A DNA stretch of 33,058 nucleotides from Rhodothermia bacterium (GTDB taxonomy: Bacteria > Bacteroidota > Rhodothermia > Rhodothermales > UBA2364). The notes under the pieces were generated by a model. That model was not told the origin of the DNA. It saw only the letters and a list, made by a program, of their open reading frames with translations, and ran no database searches. The DNA is taken from the NCBI GenBank assembly GCA_017303715.1, contig JAFLBZ010000045.1, positions 1 to 33,058 on the forward strand. Reading direction: 5' to 3'. The position numbers were made by a program, and so were the translations under genes. The first letter of the stretch is position 1. Each line of letters begins with the position of its first letter. This document shows positions 1 through 8,233 of this stretch, one piece after another.

Positions 1-250
1 TCTACGAAGAGGCCACCCCTACGGGGCTTTGATTTGTCACGGCTAAAGCCGAAGATCGGCCACCTGCACAAAACCCCACGCTAAAGCATGGGGTTATAAG
101 GCGTCTCGCAACGTCACGCAAGAGCGCAGAGAGAACGGCACAAAAAACACTAACGCCGTCCTTCAGGGCGGTGAGATCGGCACGCGAACACCAAAGGGCT
201 TTAGCCCTGAAAGATGGATAAAGGCGAATGCCGTTCGTCGGAAACGGGTT

Positions 251-608
251 TCTACGAAGAGGCCACCCCTACGGGGCTGGGCTGTTCGTTAGGAACGGGT
301 TTCTACGAAGATGTCACCCCGATGGGGCTGGGCTGTGCGCTTGATGACGAATTTCTACGAAGATGCCACCCCTACGGGGCTTTGCTGTGCGTCGGAAACG
401 ATTTTCTACGAAGATGCCACCCCTACGGGGCTGGGCTGTGCGTTAGGAACGGGTTTCTACGAAGATGCCACCCCTACGGGGCTGGGCTGTGCGTTAGGAA
501 CGGGTTTCTACGAAGATGCCACCCCTACGGGGCTGGGCTGTTCGTTAGGAACGGGTTTCTACGAAGAGGCCACCCCTACGGGGCTTTGATTTGTCACGGC
601 TAAAGCCG
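251..608. repeat. 51-bp tandem repeat, seven copies
   Basis: Units begin at 251, 302, 354, 405, 456, 507 and 558. The period is exactly 51 bp except for one 52-bp unit (302-353). Each unit starts TCTACGAAGA and carries a CCCC-loop-GGGG hairpin. The second unit has loop GAT instead of TAC while keeping the four-G/four-C stem, so the structure is conserved where the loop is not. Solitary copies lie at 1 and 1041. Because 51 is a multiple of three, the array creates long open frames (for example 214-603) that look like 17-residue protein repeats. The 52-bp unit shifts that frame, which argues against coding. Confidence 0.9.
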
Positions 609-702
609 AAGATCGGCCACCTGCACAAAACCCCACGCTAAAGCATGGGGTTATAAGGCGTCTCGCAACGTCACGCAAGAGCGCGGAGAGAACGGCACAA
701 AA

Positions 703-1000
703 AACACTAACGCCGTCCTTCAGGGCGGTGAGAACGGCACGCGAACACCAGAGGGCTTCAGCCCTGAACACTAACGCCGTCCTTTAGGGCGGTGGGAACA
801 GCATGCGAACACCAGAGGGCTTCAGCCCTGAACACTAACGCCGTCCTTTAGGGCGGTGAGAACAGCACGCGAACACCAAAGGGCTTCAGCCCTGAACACT
901 AACGCCGTCCTTCAGGGCGGAGAGATCGGCACAAAAAACACTAACGCCGTCCTTTAGGGCGGAGATGCGAGCACTCAAGAACAGAGGGCTTTAGCCCTGA
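703..1000. repeat. 64/42-bp two-module tandem repeat, block 1
   Basis: Units begin with AACACTAACGCCGTCCTT at 703, 767, 831, 895 and 937, with an isolated copy at 146. The spacing is 64, 64, 64, then 42 bp. The 64-bp form contains two hairpins, CCGTCCTTYAGGGCGG and AGGGCTTYAGCCCT. The 42-bp form lacks the second, 22-bp module. The array is therefore assembled from separable modules rather than one fixed unit. Confidence 0.85.
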
Positions 1001-1195
1001 AAGATGGATAAAGGCGAATGCCGTGCGTTGGGAACGGTTTTCTACGAAGATGCCACCCCTACGGGGCTTTGATTAGTCACGGCTAAAGCCGAAGATCGGC
1101 GTCTTGCACGAAACCCCACGCTAAAGCATGGGGTTAATTCCAAGCTGGATAGCGTATCACAACGCCACCCATCAGGGCGGTGAGGATAACATCAA

Positions 1196-1470
1196 AACAC
1201 TAACGCCGTCCTTTAGGGCGGTGAGATAGACACGCAAGCACCAGAGGGCTTCAGCCCTGAACACTAACGCCGTCCTTCAGGGCGGTGAGAACGGCACAAA
1301 AAACACTAACTCCGTCCTTCAGGGCGGTGAGATCGGCACAAAAAACACTAACTCCGTCCTTCAGGGCGGTGAGATCGGCACAAAAAACACTAACTCCGTC
1401 CTTTAGGGCGGAGATGCGAGCACTCAAGAACAGAGGGCTTCAGCCCTGAACACTAACGCCGTCCTTTAGA
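1196..1470. repeat. 64/42-bp two-module tandem repeat, block 2
   Basis: Units start at 1196, 1260, 1302, 1344, 1386 and 1449, with spacings 64, 42, 42, 42 and 63 bp. These are the same two hairpin modules as in block 1. Three consecutive units (1302, 1344, 1386) share the variant AACTCCGTCC instead of AACGCCGTCC, which marks them as recent tandem copies of each other. The last unit is cut off after about 20 bp at 1469, where unique sequence begins. Confidence 0.85.
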
Positions 1471-1637
1471 GATGGCATATTATTTATTGACTATCTATCC
1501 GATATAAAATACGCTTAAAGATTCCCTCCTTCTTAAAGGTATTGTCTTACTGGAAATTAGCCAAGTCTTCCCCAAAAAGCGTTCGTGCTACCGACATTGT
1601 GTGAGTTCACCAAAAAAGGGCTTCCAAAAAGGGGAGA
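1471..1637 (+). promoter_or_regulatory. Leader of the purine operon, weak promoter candidate
   Basis: This 167-bp unique leader separates the repeat island from guaD and must hold any dedicated promoter of the operon. The best sigma70-like pair is TTGACT (1487-1492) and TACGCT (1510-1515) with 17 bp between them; the -10 is poor. A TATAAAAT lies between the two boxes. No TAnnTTTG box is seen. A GGGGAG stands directly before the ATG at 1638. Confidence 0.25.
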
Positions 1638-2165
1638 ATGTTGTATATTGCGTCCCACCAATTTTCAACCCATCCTTATAGCCTCATGAGACAACCACCA
1701 GATGTTCGGTTTATGCAGGAAGCGATCCACCTATCGGTAGAGAATGTGGCGTGTGGTCATGGAGGCCCTTTTGGGGCGGTGGTGGTGAAAGACGGAAGAA
1801 TTATCGCACGAGGGGCAAATAGTGTTACCCGCCTCAACGATCCAACTGCCCACGCCGAGGTGATGGCCATTCGGGAGGCATGTGCTGTTCTGAACACGTT
1901 TCAGCTTATTGGCTGCGAGATTTACAGCAGTTGCGAGCCATGTCCCATGTGTCTCGGTGCCATTTATTGGGCGAGGCCAGATGCCCTCTATTTCGCCAAT
2001 AGCAAAGAAGACGCTGCCGCCATTCACTTTGATGACCAATTTATTTACGAAGAGTTAGCCCTGCCCTTAGAAAAAAGAAAGCTCTTTACCCGCCAAATGT
2101 TGCGCGATGACGCCCTTGAAGCGTTTAAAAAATGGGCCGAAAGTAGCGCTAAAATTGAATATTGA
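1638..2165 (+). CDS. guaD: Guanine deaminase (nucleoside/cytidine deaminase-like fold)
   Basis: The protein has 175 residues and belongs to the cytidine-deaminase-like zinc hydrolases. The zinc-site motifs are visible: HAE (catalytic Glu, about residue 74) and PCPMC (two Cys ligands, about residues 102-106). The overall pattern (GGPFGAVVVKDG, NDPTAHAEV, YSSCEPCPMC) matches the GuaD-type guanine deaminases that convert guanine to xanthine and ammonia in the cytoplasm. A tRNA adenosine deaminase has the same core, but the short downstream helical tail and the position ahead of xanthine dehydrogenase favour guanine. The ATG at 1638 has a close GGGGAG. An in-frame ATG at 1686 (residue 17) would give a length nearer the family norm of about 155-160 residues. 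It is the first gene of the operon, and xdhA starts one base after its stop. Confidence 0.85.
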   Translation: MLYIASHQFSTHPYSLMRQPPDVRFMQEAIHLSVENVACGHGGPFGAVVVKDGRIIARGANSVTRLNDPTAHAEVMAIREACAVLNTFQLIGCEIYSSCEPCPMCLGAIYWARPDALYFANSKEDAAAIHFDDQFIYEELALPLEKRKLFTRQMLRDDALEAFKKWAESSAKIEY

Positions 2166-2166
2166 C

Positions 2167-3576
2167 ATGATTTCATTCCTCCTAAACCATCAGTTGATCC
2201 ATACGGATCATCCGGCGGGTAGCACCCTTTTAGATTTTGTTCGATACCACAAACGGTTGACTGGTACAAAAATTGGATGTCGGGAAGGGGACTGCGGCGC
2301 TTGTACCCTCTTGGTTGGCGATTTTGAGGACGGCAAATTGGTGTATCGGAGCGTAACTTCTTGTATTATGCCGCTTGGCAACGTGAATGGACGCCATGTT
2401 GTCACCGTCGAGGGCATTAATGTGGAAGGGCTAAGCCCCGTACAAGCGGCAATGGTGGCGACAAATGGTACCCAATGCGGCTTTTGTACCGTTGGATTTG
2501 TGATGTCGTTAACGGGCTTTATGATGTCCGCCCACAAGCCAACCGTAGAAGAAGCCATAACCGCGATTGATGGAAATATTTGCCGTTGCACGGGTTATAA
2601 GTCCATTGAAAGAGCCGTGGCGTCAATCACCGAGACGGTTTTAACGTTAAACGAAGAGGATCGTTTGGTCGAAATGGCCGAAAAAGGGTATCTTCCGCTC
2701 TATTTTGCCCAGATCAAGACTAGGCTTATGGCCTTGCAGATGGAATTGGCGGAAAAATACAGGGGCATTCCGGAGGATCATAATGTTGTTTTGGGTGGTG
2801 GAACGGACTTGTTGGTTCAACGTCCCGAAAATGTACGGGAGAGCAAACCCCGTTTGGTGGCAAGGGAGATGGATTTGCAAGGCATTTGGATGGAAAATGG
2901 ACGTTGTTATTTGGGCGCTTCGACCACAGCTACGCAAATTGCCACATCCGAGGTCATGAAGAAGTATTTGCCCAGTCTTCCAAAAGTCATCCGTTTGGTC
3001 TCTTCCACTCAAATCAGAAACAAAGCAACCTTGGCCGGCAATATCGTAAATGCCTCTCCAATTGGTGATTTCAGCATTTTCTTCATGGGTCTTGATGCTG
3101 ATGTACACCTTTCTACCCGATCAGGACGCGCCAGAACCGTTCCGCTTCGTGATTTTTACATTGGTTATAAACAATTGGCCAAGCGGCCCGAAGAACACCT
3201 AACGGCCATCTCGTTCCGGCCTCCGTCACCTCATACCCATGTAAACTTTGAGAAAGTTTGCAAGAGAACGCATTTAGACATCGCCAGTGTCAACTCCGCC
3301 TGTTCTATCCAAACGGACGAATCCGGAAAAATCACCAAAATTCATCTTTCTGCGGGTGGTGTTGCGCCATACCCCAAATACCTTAGTGAAACTTGCCAGT
3401 TTTTGACCGGAAAAATAGTGGACGAAGCCCTTTTCGTGGCTGCAAACGAGATCTTGCAAAAGGAAATTGCGCCCATTAGCGATGTACGAGGCACTGCGGA
3501 ATACAAGCGTCTCCTTGCACGACAACTGTTTTTTGCCCATTTTCAAGCCGCTTTTCCCGAAATTCGATTTGTTTAG
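2167..3576 (+). CDS. xdhA: Xanthine dehydrogenase, FeS/FAD subunit
   Basis: The subunit has 469 residues from the ATG at 2167, one base after the guaD stop; longer upstream starts lie inside guaD. The N-terminal domain holds the plant-type 2Fe-2S cluster (C38, C43, C46, C66). The next domain holds the second 2Fe-2S cluster (C104, C107, C139, C141, in CGFC and CRC). From about residue 195 a FAD-binding domain follows, with LGGGTDLLVQ (209-218) and LAGNIVNASPIGD (289-301), then the CO-dehydrogenase flavoprotein C-terminal domain. It passes electrons from the molybdenum site on XdhB to NAD+ or another acceptor during oxidation of hypoxanthine and xanthine to urate. The size and domain order match two-subunit bacterial XdhA. 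No xdhC maturation gene is in the window. Confidence 0.93.
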   Translation: MISFLLNHQLIHTDHPAGSTLLDFVRYHKRLTGTKIGCREGDCGACTLLVGDFEDGKLVYRSVTSCIMPLGNVNGRHVVTVEGINVEGLSPVQAAMVATNGTQCGFCTVGFVMSLTGFMMSAHKPTVEEAITAIDGNICRCTGYKSIERAVASITETVLTLNEEDRLVEMAEKGYLPLYFAQIKTRLMALQMELAEKYRGIPEDHNVVLGGGTDLLVQRPENVRESKPRLVAREMDLQGIWMENGRCYLGASTTATQIATSEVMKKYLPSLPKVIRLVSSTQIRNKATLAGNIVNASPIGDFSIFFMGLDADVHLSTRSGRARTVPLRDFYIGYKQLAKRPEEHLTAISFRPPSPHTHVNFEKVCKRTHLDIASVNSACSIQTDESGKITKIHLSAGGVAPYPKYLSETCQFLTGKIVDEALFVAANEILQKEIAPISDVRGTAEYKRLLARQLFFAHFQAAFPEIRFV

Positions 3577-3586
3577 GAAGACCACC

Positions 3587-5875
3587 ATGAAGCAAGACAC
3601 GATAAACACGCCACTCCCTTTGGGCAATCCAGATGCTATCGGACACGTTACCGGTCGCTCCCTATATTTAGACGACCTTCCCGTGATGCAAGAAACCCTT
3701 TCCCTTTTGGTGATGGATTCACCGGTTGCACATGGTAAATTAACCAAGTTGGACGTCCAAAAAGCCTTGGAACTCCCCGGCATCGTGGCCATTTTCACCG
3801 CGAAAGACGTCCCCGGCGAAAACCAAATTGGTGGGATTTTGCCAGATGAACCGCTTTTTGCCGAGGATGAAGTGCATTATCAAGGCCAGCCCATTTTGCT
3901 CATTGCCGCCGAGACCGAGCATGAGGCAGAAACCGCACGAAAGGCCATCTCAGTTGAAATTACGCCTTTGCCCGTCGTTACGGATCCACGCGAGGCGTAT
4001 GCAAGCGGGCAACTTCTTTCGGCCTCCCGTACCTTCAAAATGGGAAATACTGAAGAAAGTTTTGCAACATGTGCCCATGTTTTTTCTGGACTTGCAGAAA
4101 ATGGCGGACAGGAGCACCTTTATTTAGAAACGCAAGGTGCTTATGCCTATCCTACGGAATCTGGCGGCGTCAAGGTACACTCTTCTACTCAAGGCCCTAC
4201 GGCTGTTCAACGTACCGTTGCACGGGTTTTGGGTCTATCCATGAACCGTGTAGAGGTGGATGTGACCCGTTTGGGTGGTGGATTTGGCGGCAAAGAGGAT
4301 CAAGCCTCGCTTTGGGGTGCATTGGCGGCCTTAGCCGCTTGGAAAACCGGACGAGCTGCAAAATTGGTTCCTCATCGTATGCAAGACTTGCGCATGACAG
4401 GTAAGCGACATCCCTATTCAAGCGATTACAAAATAGGTTTAGACAAAGACTTACATATTTTGGCATATGAGGCTACCTATTTTCAAAATGGTGGGGCAGC
4501 GGCGGATCTTTCCCCGGCTATTTTAGAACGCACCCTTTTCCATGCCACCAATTGTTATGCTATCCCCAACGTAACAGCAACCGCACATGCTTGCAAAACC
4601 AACCTCCCACCCAATACGGCGTTCCGAGGATTTGGCGGGCCACAAGGGATGTTTGTTATCGAGGCAGCCATTCACCATGCCGCGCGTGAACTTGGGGTCT
4701 CGGCAGCTACAATTCAAGAAAAAAACCTTGTCGAAGACGGCTATGAAATGTCGTATGGCCAAAAACTGACCGCCGCAAAAGCAAAACCCACATGGAAAAA
4801 AGCGTCAGAAAAATTCGACTTACACGGCTTGCAAGATTCGATTGCGCAGTTTAACCAAGCACAGCATTATCAAAAAAAGGGTCTTTCCATTATGCCCATT
4901 TGTTTTGGAATCTCGTTCACCAATACGATGATGAATCAAGCACGCGCATTGGTACATGTTTATTCCGATGGCAGTGTAAGTATTAGTACAGGTGCTGTTG
5001 AAATGGGTCAGGGCGTGAATGCAAAAATGATGCAAGTGGCGGCAAAGACATTCGGCATTCCATTAGAACGGATCCGTTTGGAAACCACCAATACCGGAAG
5101 GGTTGCGAATACCTCCCCTTCGGCAGCGAGTGCAACAGCGGATTTAAATGGCAAAGCCGTCTCGGATGCCTGTAAACAGATCCGAGGACGCATCATAACC
5201 GTATTGTCCGAACTTGCCGGAACCAATAATGTGGACATTGCAGAGGGAAAAATCTGGGTTAACAAGGCCATTTCAGATATTTCGTGGCCTCAATTGGTTC
5301 AAACCTGTCATGCCAAACGCATTAATCTAAGCGCAAAAGGCCACTACGCCACGCCAGAAATCCATTTTGATAAGACCACCGAAAAAGGCCATCCCTTTGC
5401 ATATCATGTCTATGGAACCGCCATTACCGTGGCAAAAGTGGATTGTATTCGGGGCACATACACTTTCGACTTGGTTAAATTGGTGCATGATGCCGGATCA
5501 AGCATGAATCCCTTGGTGGACTTAGGCCAAATTGAAGGTGGGTTGGTGCAGGGTATGGGTTGGATGACGATGGAAGAAGTGGTATATGACCGAGAAGGAA
5601 AACTGCGCTCTAATGCCCTTTCAACGTATAAAATTCCAGACATCTATGCCATCCCCTCGACTTTAGAAGTGGACTTTTTGGAAGAAGAAGGTCCTGAATT
5701 GGCCATTTTCAAATCGAAGGCCGTAGGTGAACCTCCTCTTATGTACGGCATTGGGGCTTATTTTGCGATTTATAATGCCATTGCCGCCTTTAATCCCTCT
5801 GCTCAACCCGACTACTCGGCTCCGATGACGCCCGAAAAGGTACTTATGGCCCTTTACGCCAACGAAAAAGCATGA
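3587..5875 (+). CDS. xdhB: Xanthine dehydrogenase, molybdopterin subunit
   Basis: The subunit has 762 residues and starts at the ATG at 3587, preceded by AGGAAG (3575-3580) with six bases of spacing; this also avoids a 40-residue extension lying inside xdhA. Visible Moco and active-site motifs are GGGFGGKE (230-237), FRGFGGPQG (346-354, with the substrate-orienting Arg347), the EMGQG loop in the C-terminal half, and GEPPL with the likely base Glu715, equivalent to the catalytic Glu of Rhodobacter XdhB. Length and order fit the XdhB family: an a/b-hammerhead domain followed by two Mo-binding domains. It hydroxylates hypoxanthine to xanthine and xanthine to urate. Its stop overlaps the allB start as ATGA, which suggests translational coupling. 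Confidence 0.93.
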   Translation: MKQDTINTPLPLGNPDAIGHVTGRSLYLDDLPVMQETLSLLVMDSPVAHGKLTKLDVQKALELPGIVAIFTAKDVPGENQIGGILPDEPLFAEDEVHYQGQPILLIAAETEHEAETARKAISVEITPLPVVTDPREAYASGQLLSASRTFKMGNTEESFATCAHVFSGLAENGGQEHLYLETQGAYAYPTESGGVKVHSSTQGPTAVQRTVARVLGLSMNRVEVDVTRLGGGFGGKEDQASLWGALAALAAWKTGRAAKLVPHRMQDLRMTGKRHPYSSDYKIGLDKDLHILAYEATYFQNGGAAADLSPAILERTLFHATNCYAIPNVTATAHACKTNLPPNTAFRGFGGPQGMFVIEAAIHHAARELGVSAATIQEKNLVEDGYEMSYGQKLTAAKAKPTWKKASEKFDLHGLQDSIAQFNQAQHYQKKGLSIMPICFGISFTNTMMNQARALVHVYSDGSVSISTGAVEMGQGVNAKMMQVAAKTFGIPLERIRLETTNTGRVANTSPSAASATADLNGKAVSDACKQIRGRIITVLSELAGTNNVDIAEGKIWVNKAISDISWPQLVQTCHAKRINLSAKGHYATPEIHFDKTTEKGHPFAYHVYGTAITVAKVDCIRGTYTFDLVKLVHDAGSSMNPLVDLGQIEGGLVQGMGWMTMEEVVYDREGKLRSNALSTYKIPDIYAIPSTLEVDFLEEEGPELAIFKSKAVGEPPLMYGIGAYFAIYNAIAAFNPSAQPDYSAPMTPEKVLMALYANEKA

Positions 5876-7224
5876 AAAAACGCATTGGTTTGTACAGCCG
5901 TCGCTGTTTTGTCCGTGGCAAATTGGAAGAAGCCATTGTATTTACAGCACATGGAAAAATCACAGAAGTCCGAAAAGGGCGAAAAATATTCCCCGACGAA
6001 GCCGTTCAGGACTATGGAGATGCTGTGATGATGCCGGGCGTAATTGATGCACATGTTCACATCAATGAACCGGGACGCACAAATTGGGAAGGCTTCGAGA
6101 CCGCAACCAAAGCGGCAAGTTTTGGGGGGACTACCTTTTTGGTGGACATGCCCCTAAATTCAAGTCCGGTTACAACGGATGCAAAAGCACTTGCATTAAA
6201 GCTAAAAGCCGCCTCCAACAAATCCTTGGTGCATTGTGGATTTTATGGAGGTTTGGTTCCAAGCAACCTATCCGAAATTCCAGCCCTTATAGAAGCGGGT
6301 GTTCTTGGCATTAAAACATTTTTGGTACATTCGGGAATAGATGAGTTTCCGAATGCGCGATTAGATGACCTCGACAAAATAATGCCCTTGCTTGCAAAAG
6401 CCGATCTCCCCCTTTTGGTGCATTGCGAAATTCCAGATGGGACTGGCGGTTTTTCGGACTATTCAGATCCTCACCGCTACCAGCATTACCTCAATAGCCG
6501 TCCTCCTTCTTGGGAGGTTAATGCGATTGCGGCAGTTATTGCGCTTTGTGCCAAACATAACTGTAAAACCCATATTGTACACGTCTCCGCATCGGAATCG
6601 CTGCCTCTCATCGAGGTTGCAAAAAAGGACGGATTACCCTTAACCGCCGAGACTTGTGCGCATTACCTTTATTTTTCTGCGGAAGAAATCCCAGACAGCG
6701 AACCGATTTATAAATGTGCCCCACCCATTCGGACACAAGCCAATAACCACAAATTAATAGCCGCCCTTAAGACTGGTGTTTTGGATTTTATCACATCAGA
6801 TCATTCGCCAGCACCAGCAGAAGTAAAATCACTTGAAAGTGGGAATTTTAAGACGGCTTGGGGTGGTATTTCTGGTTTACAATCGCTACTTCCCGCTAGT
6901 TGGACAGCTTTAAAAGACGAATTTTCGTTGGAAGACTTCATCCCATTACTCACTGAAAAACCAGCAAAGTTTATTGGCCTATTCCCGCAAAAGGGTGTTC
7001 TCCAAGAAGGATCAGATGCAGATTTTGTGGTCTGGCAACCTGAAATCCCCTTTATCCTAAAGCAAGAAAATTTACAATATCGTCACAAATTCTCTCCCTA
7101 TTTAGGCAAGCGTTTTTTGGGAAATATCATTGCCACTTATGTATTAGGAGAAAATGTCATTCATCACCGCCCAAACACCCTAAACAAAGGAACATGCATC
7201 CTAAGAAAATTCAAGAAATCATAA
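5872..7224 (+). CDS. allB: Allantoinase (cyclic amidohydrolase)
   Basis: The enzyme has 450 residues in the dihydroorotase/allantoinase group of metal-dependent hydrolases. The binuclear metal site is visible: H61 and H63 in DAHVH, K148 in GIKTF (the carboxylated Lys), H184 in LLVHCE, H237 in HIVHVS, and D310 in TSDHSP. It opens the hydantoin ring of S-allantoin to give allantoate. Dihydroorotase or hydantoinase would be the alternatives, but the operon (allantoin-forming enzyme and allantoicase) settles the choice. Its start overlaps the xdhB stop (ATGA). Its last 31 bases overlap the start of alc, so the C-terminal residues are encoded in shared sequence. Confidence 0.92.
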   Translation: MKKRIGLYSRRCFVRGKLEEAIVFTAHGKITEVRKGRKIFPDEAVQDYGDAVMMPGVIDAHVHINEPGRTNWEGFETATKAASFGGTTFLVDMPLNSSPVTTDAKALALKLKAASNKSLVHCGFYGGLVPSNLSEIPALIEAGVLGIKTFLVHSGIDEFPNARLDDLDKIMPLLAKADLPLLVHCEIPDGTGGFSDYSDPHRYQHYLNSRPPSWEVNAIAAVIALCAKHNCKTHIVHVSASESLPLIEVAKKDGLPLTAETCAHYLYFSAEEIPDSEPIYKCAPPIRTQANNHKLIAALKTGVLDFITSDHSPAPAEVKSLESGNFKTAWGGISGLQSLLPASWTALKDEFSLEDFIPLLTEKPAKFIGLFPQKGVLQEGSDADFVVWQPEIPFILKQENLQYRHKFSPYLGKRFLGNIIATYVLGENVIHHRPNTLNKGTCILRKFKKS

Positions 7225-8219
7225 AAGAAGCCCCCGATTTCACCAAAAAAACCTATTTGGCCGCCGAAGCAATGGGCGGAAAAGTATTGTTTGCCACCGA
7301 TGAATTTTTCGCCGAAAAAGAAAACCTAATTAAGCCCGGAAGAGGTGTTTTTATCGAGGATAAATATACCGAACGTGGCAAATGGATGGATGGATGGGAG
7401 TCTCGGAGGCGCAGAACGCCCGGCCACGATTATGCCGTGATCCAATTGGCAACCGATGGCATCGTCGCTGGTTTCGACATAGACACCAACCACTTTACAG
7501 GGAATCATCCTCCATTTGCATCGGTCGAAGGGATCCTTTTGGAGCCAGACCATAACATCAAAAACTGGGATGACCCATCCTTACGTTGGGAAGTCTTGCT
7601 CCCACGCCTTCCTCTTGATCCCGGAAGCCACAACTATTATGTATGCCACAATGCCGCTCCGGTAAATCATGTGCGCCTACACATTTTTCCAGATGGAGGA
7701 ATTGCCCGTTTTCGGGTGTATGGCGATGTTCAAAAAGACTGGTCTGTGGTATCTAAAAATGCCAAAATAGACTTGGTCGCCGCCTTAAATGGTGGACATG
7801 CACTTATGTGTAACGACATGTATTTTAGCGATATGCGTAACCTAATCTTGCCACAAAAAGGCATCAATATGGGGGATGGCTGGGAAACCAAACGTAGCCG
7901 AACCCCTAACCACCATGATTGGGTGATCTTGCGACTTGGGCATAAAGGCATTTTACAAGAAGTACTCGTGGATACTGCACATTTTAAAGGCAATTACCCC
8001 GATTATTGCACTTTAGAGGGTTGTTTTGCTGAGGACGATGAAGCCGTTTTGCGCGATGACGTGGAATGGAAGGCACTTATGCCGCCCCTCAAACTCCATG
8101 CCGATGATGAGCACAAGGTCTGCCTTTCGCCACACTTGTCGCCTGTCTCGCATGTACGATTTTCAATTTATCCAGATGGCGGTGTAAGCCGTCTTCGGTT
8201 GTTTGGCCATATTGTTTAA
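7194..8219 (+). CDS. alc: Allantoicase
   Basis: The protein has 341 residues and is built from two copies of the allantoicase jelly-roll domain, about residues 20-170 and 180-341. Paired signatures show the duplication: DGWESRRRRTPGHD with DTNHFTGNHPP in the first half, and DGWETKRSRTPNHHD with DTAHFKGNYPD in the second. Both halves end in a FRVYG or LRLFG strand. It hydrolyses allantoate to ureidoglycolate and urea. The ATG at 7194 has AAAGGAA just upstream inside allB, giving a 31-base overlap. The first domain aligns from soon after this start, which supports it. puuD follows after 14 bases. Confidence 0.93.
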   Translation: MHPKKIQEIIKEAPDFTKKTYLAAEAMGGKVLFATDEFFAEKENLIKPGRGVFIEDKYTERGKWMDGWESRRRRTPGHDYAVIQLATDGIVAGFDIDTNHFTGNHPPFASVEGILLEPDHNIKNWDDPSLRWEVLLPRLPLDPGSHNYYVCHNAAPVNHVRLHIFPDGGIARFRVYGDVQKDWSVVSKNAKIDLVAALNGGHALMCNDMYFSDMRNLILPQKGINMGDGWETKRSRTPNHHDWVILRLGHKGILQEVLVDTAHFKGNYPDYCTLEGCFAEDDEAVLRDDVEWKALMPPLKLHADDEHKVCLSPHLSPVSHVRFSIYPDGGVSRLRLFGHIV

Positions 8220-8233
8220 CTTACTTCACGCAC

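Larger units (their letters stand above)
1..1470. repeat. Modular palindromic repeat island, non-coding
   Basis: This stretch is almost wholly built from a few short hairpin-forming modules reused in different orders. The visible palindromes are CCCCTACGGGG, CGGCTAAAGCCG, a 10-bp stem around ACGCTAAAGCAT (72-95, 629-652, 1112-1135), CCGTCCTTYAGGGCGG, and AGGGCTTYAGCCCT. Four of the five share a CTAAAG, CTTTAG or CTTCAG core at the hairpin tip. A block at 1-209 recurs at 558-766 (offset 557, about five differences), and a partial third copy starts at 1041. The region is more GC-rich than the genes after it. No open frame here resembles a known protein. It ends abruptly near 1469, before the purine operon. 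Its role is unknown; REP-like or intergenic repeat families are the nearest analogy. Confidence 0.9.

Noticed and set aside
214-603. 129-codon open frame with 17-residue repeats, and its shifted partner at 311-589
   Set aside because: Both are created by the 51-bp tandem DNA repeat. One unit is 52 bp and shifts the frame, the conserved feature is the hairpin, and there is no sensible start context.
251-608. CRISPR array
   Set aside because: The 51-bp units are contiguous with no unique spacers, and no cas genes are present.
559-771. 70-codon minus-strand ORF
   Set aside because: It lies wholly in the palindromic repeat modules and has no homologue-like features.
2107-2166. Upstream start for xdhA
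   Set aside because: It would overlap guaD by about 60 bases and precede the ferredoxin-like fold; the ATG at 2167 is adjacent to the guaD stop.
3274-3798. 174-codon minus-strand ORF antisense to the xdhA/xdhB junction
   Set aside because: It is a shadow of two well-supported genes on the plus strand, with no recognisable domain.
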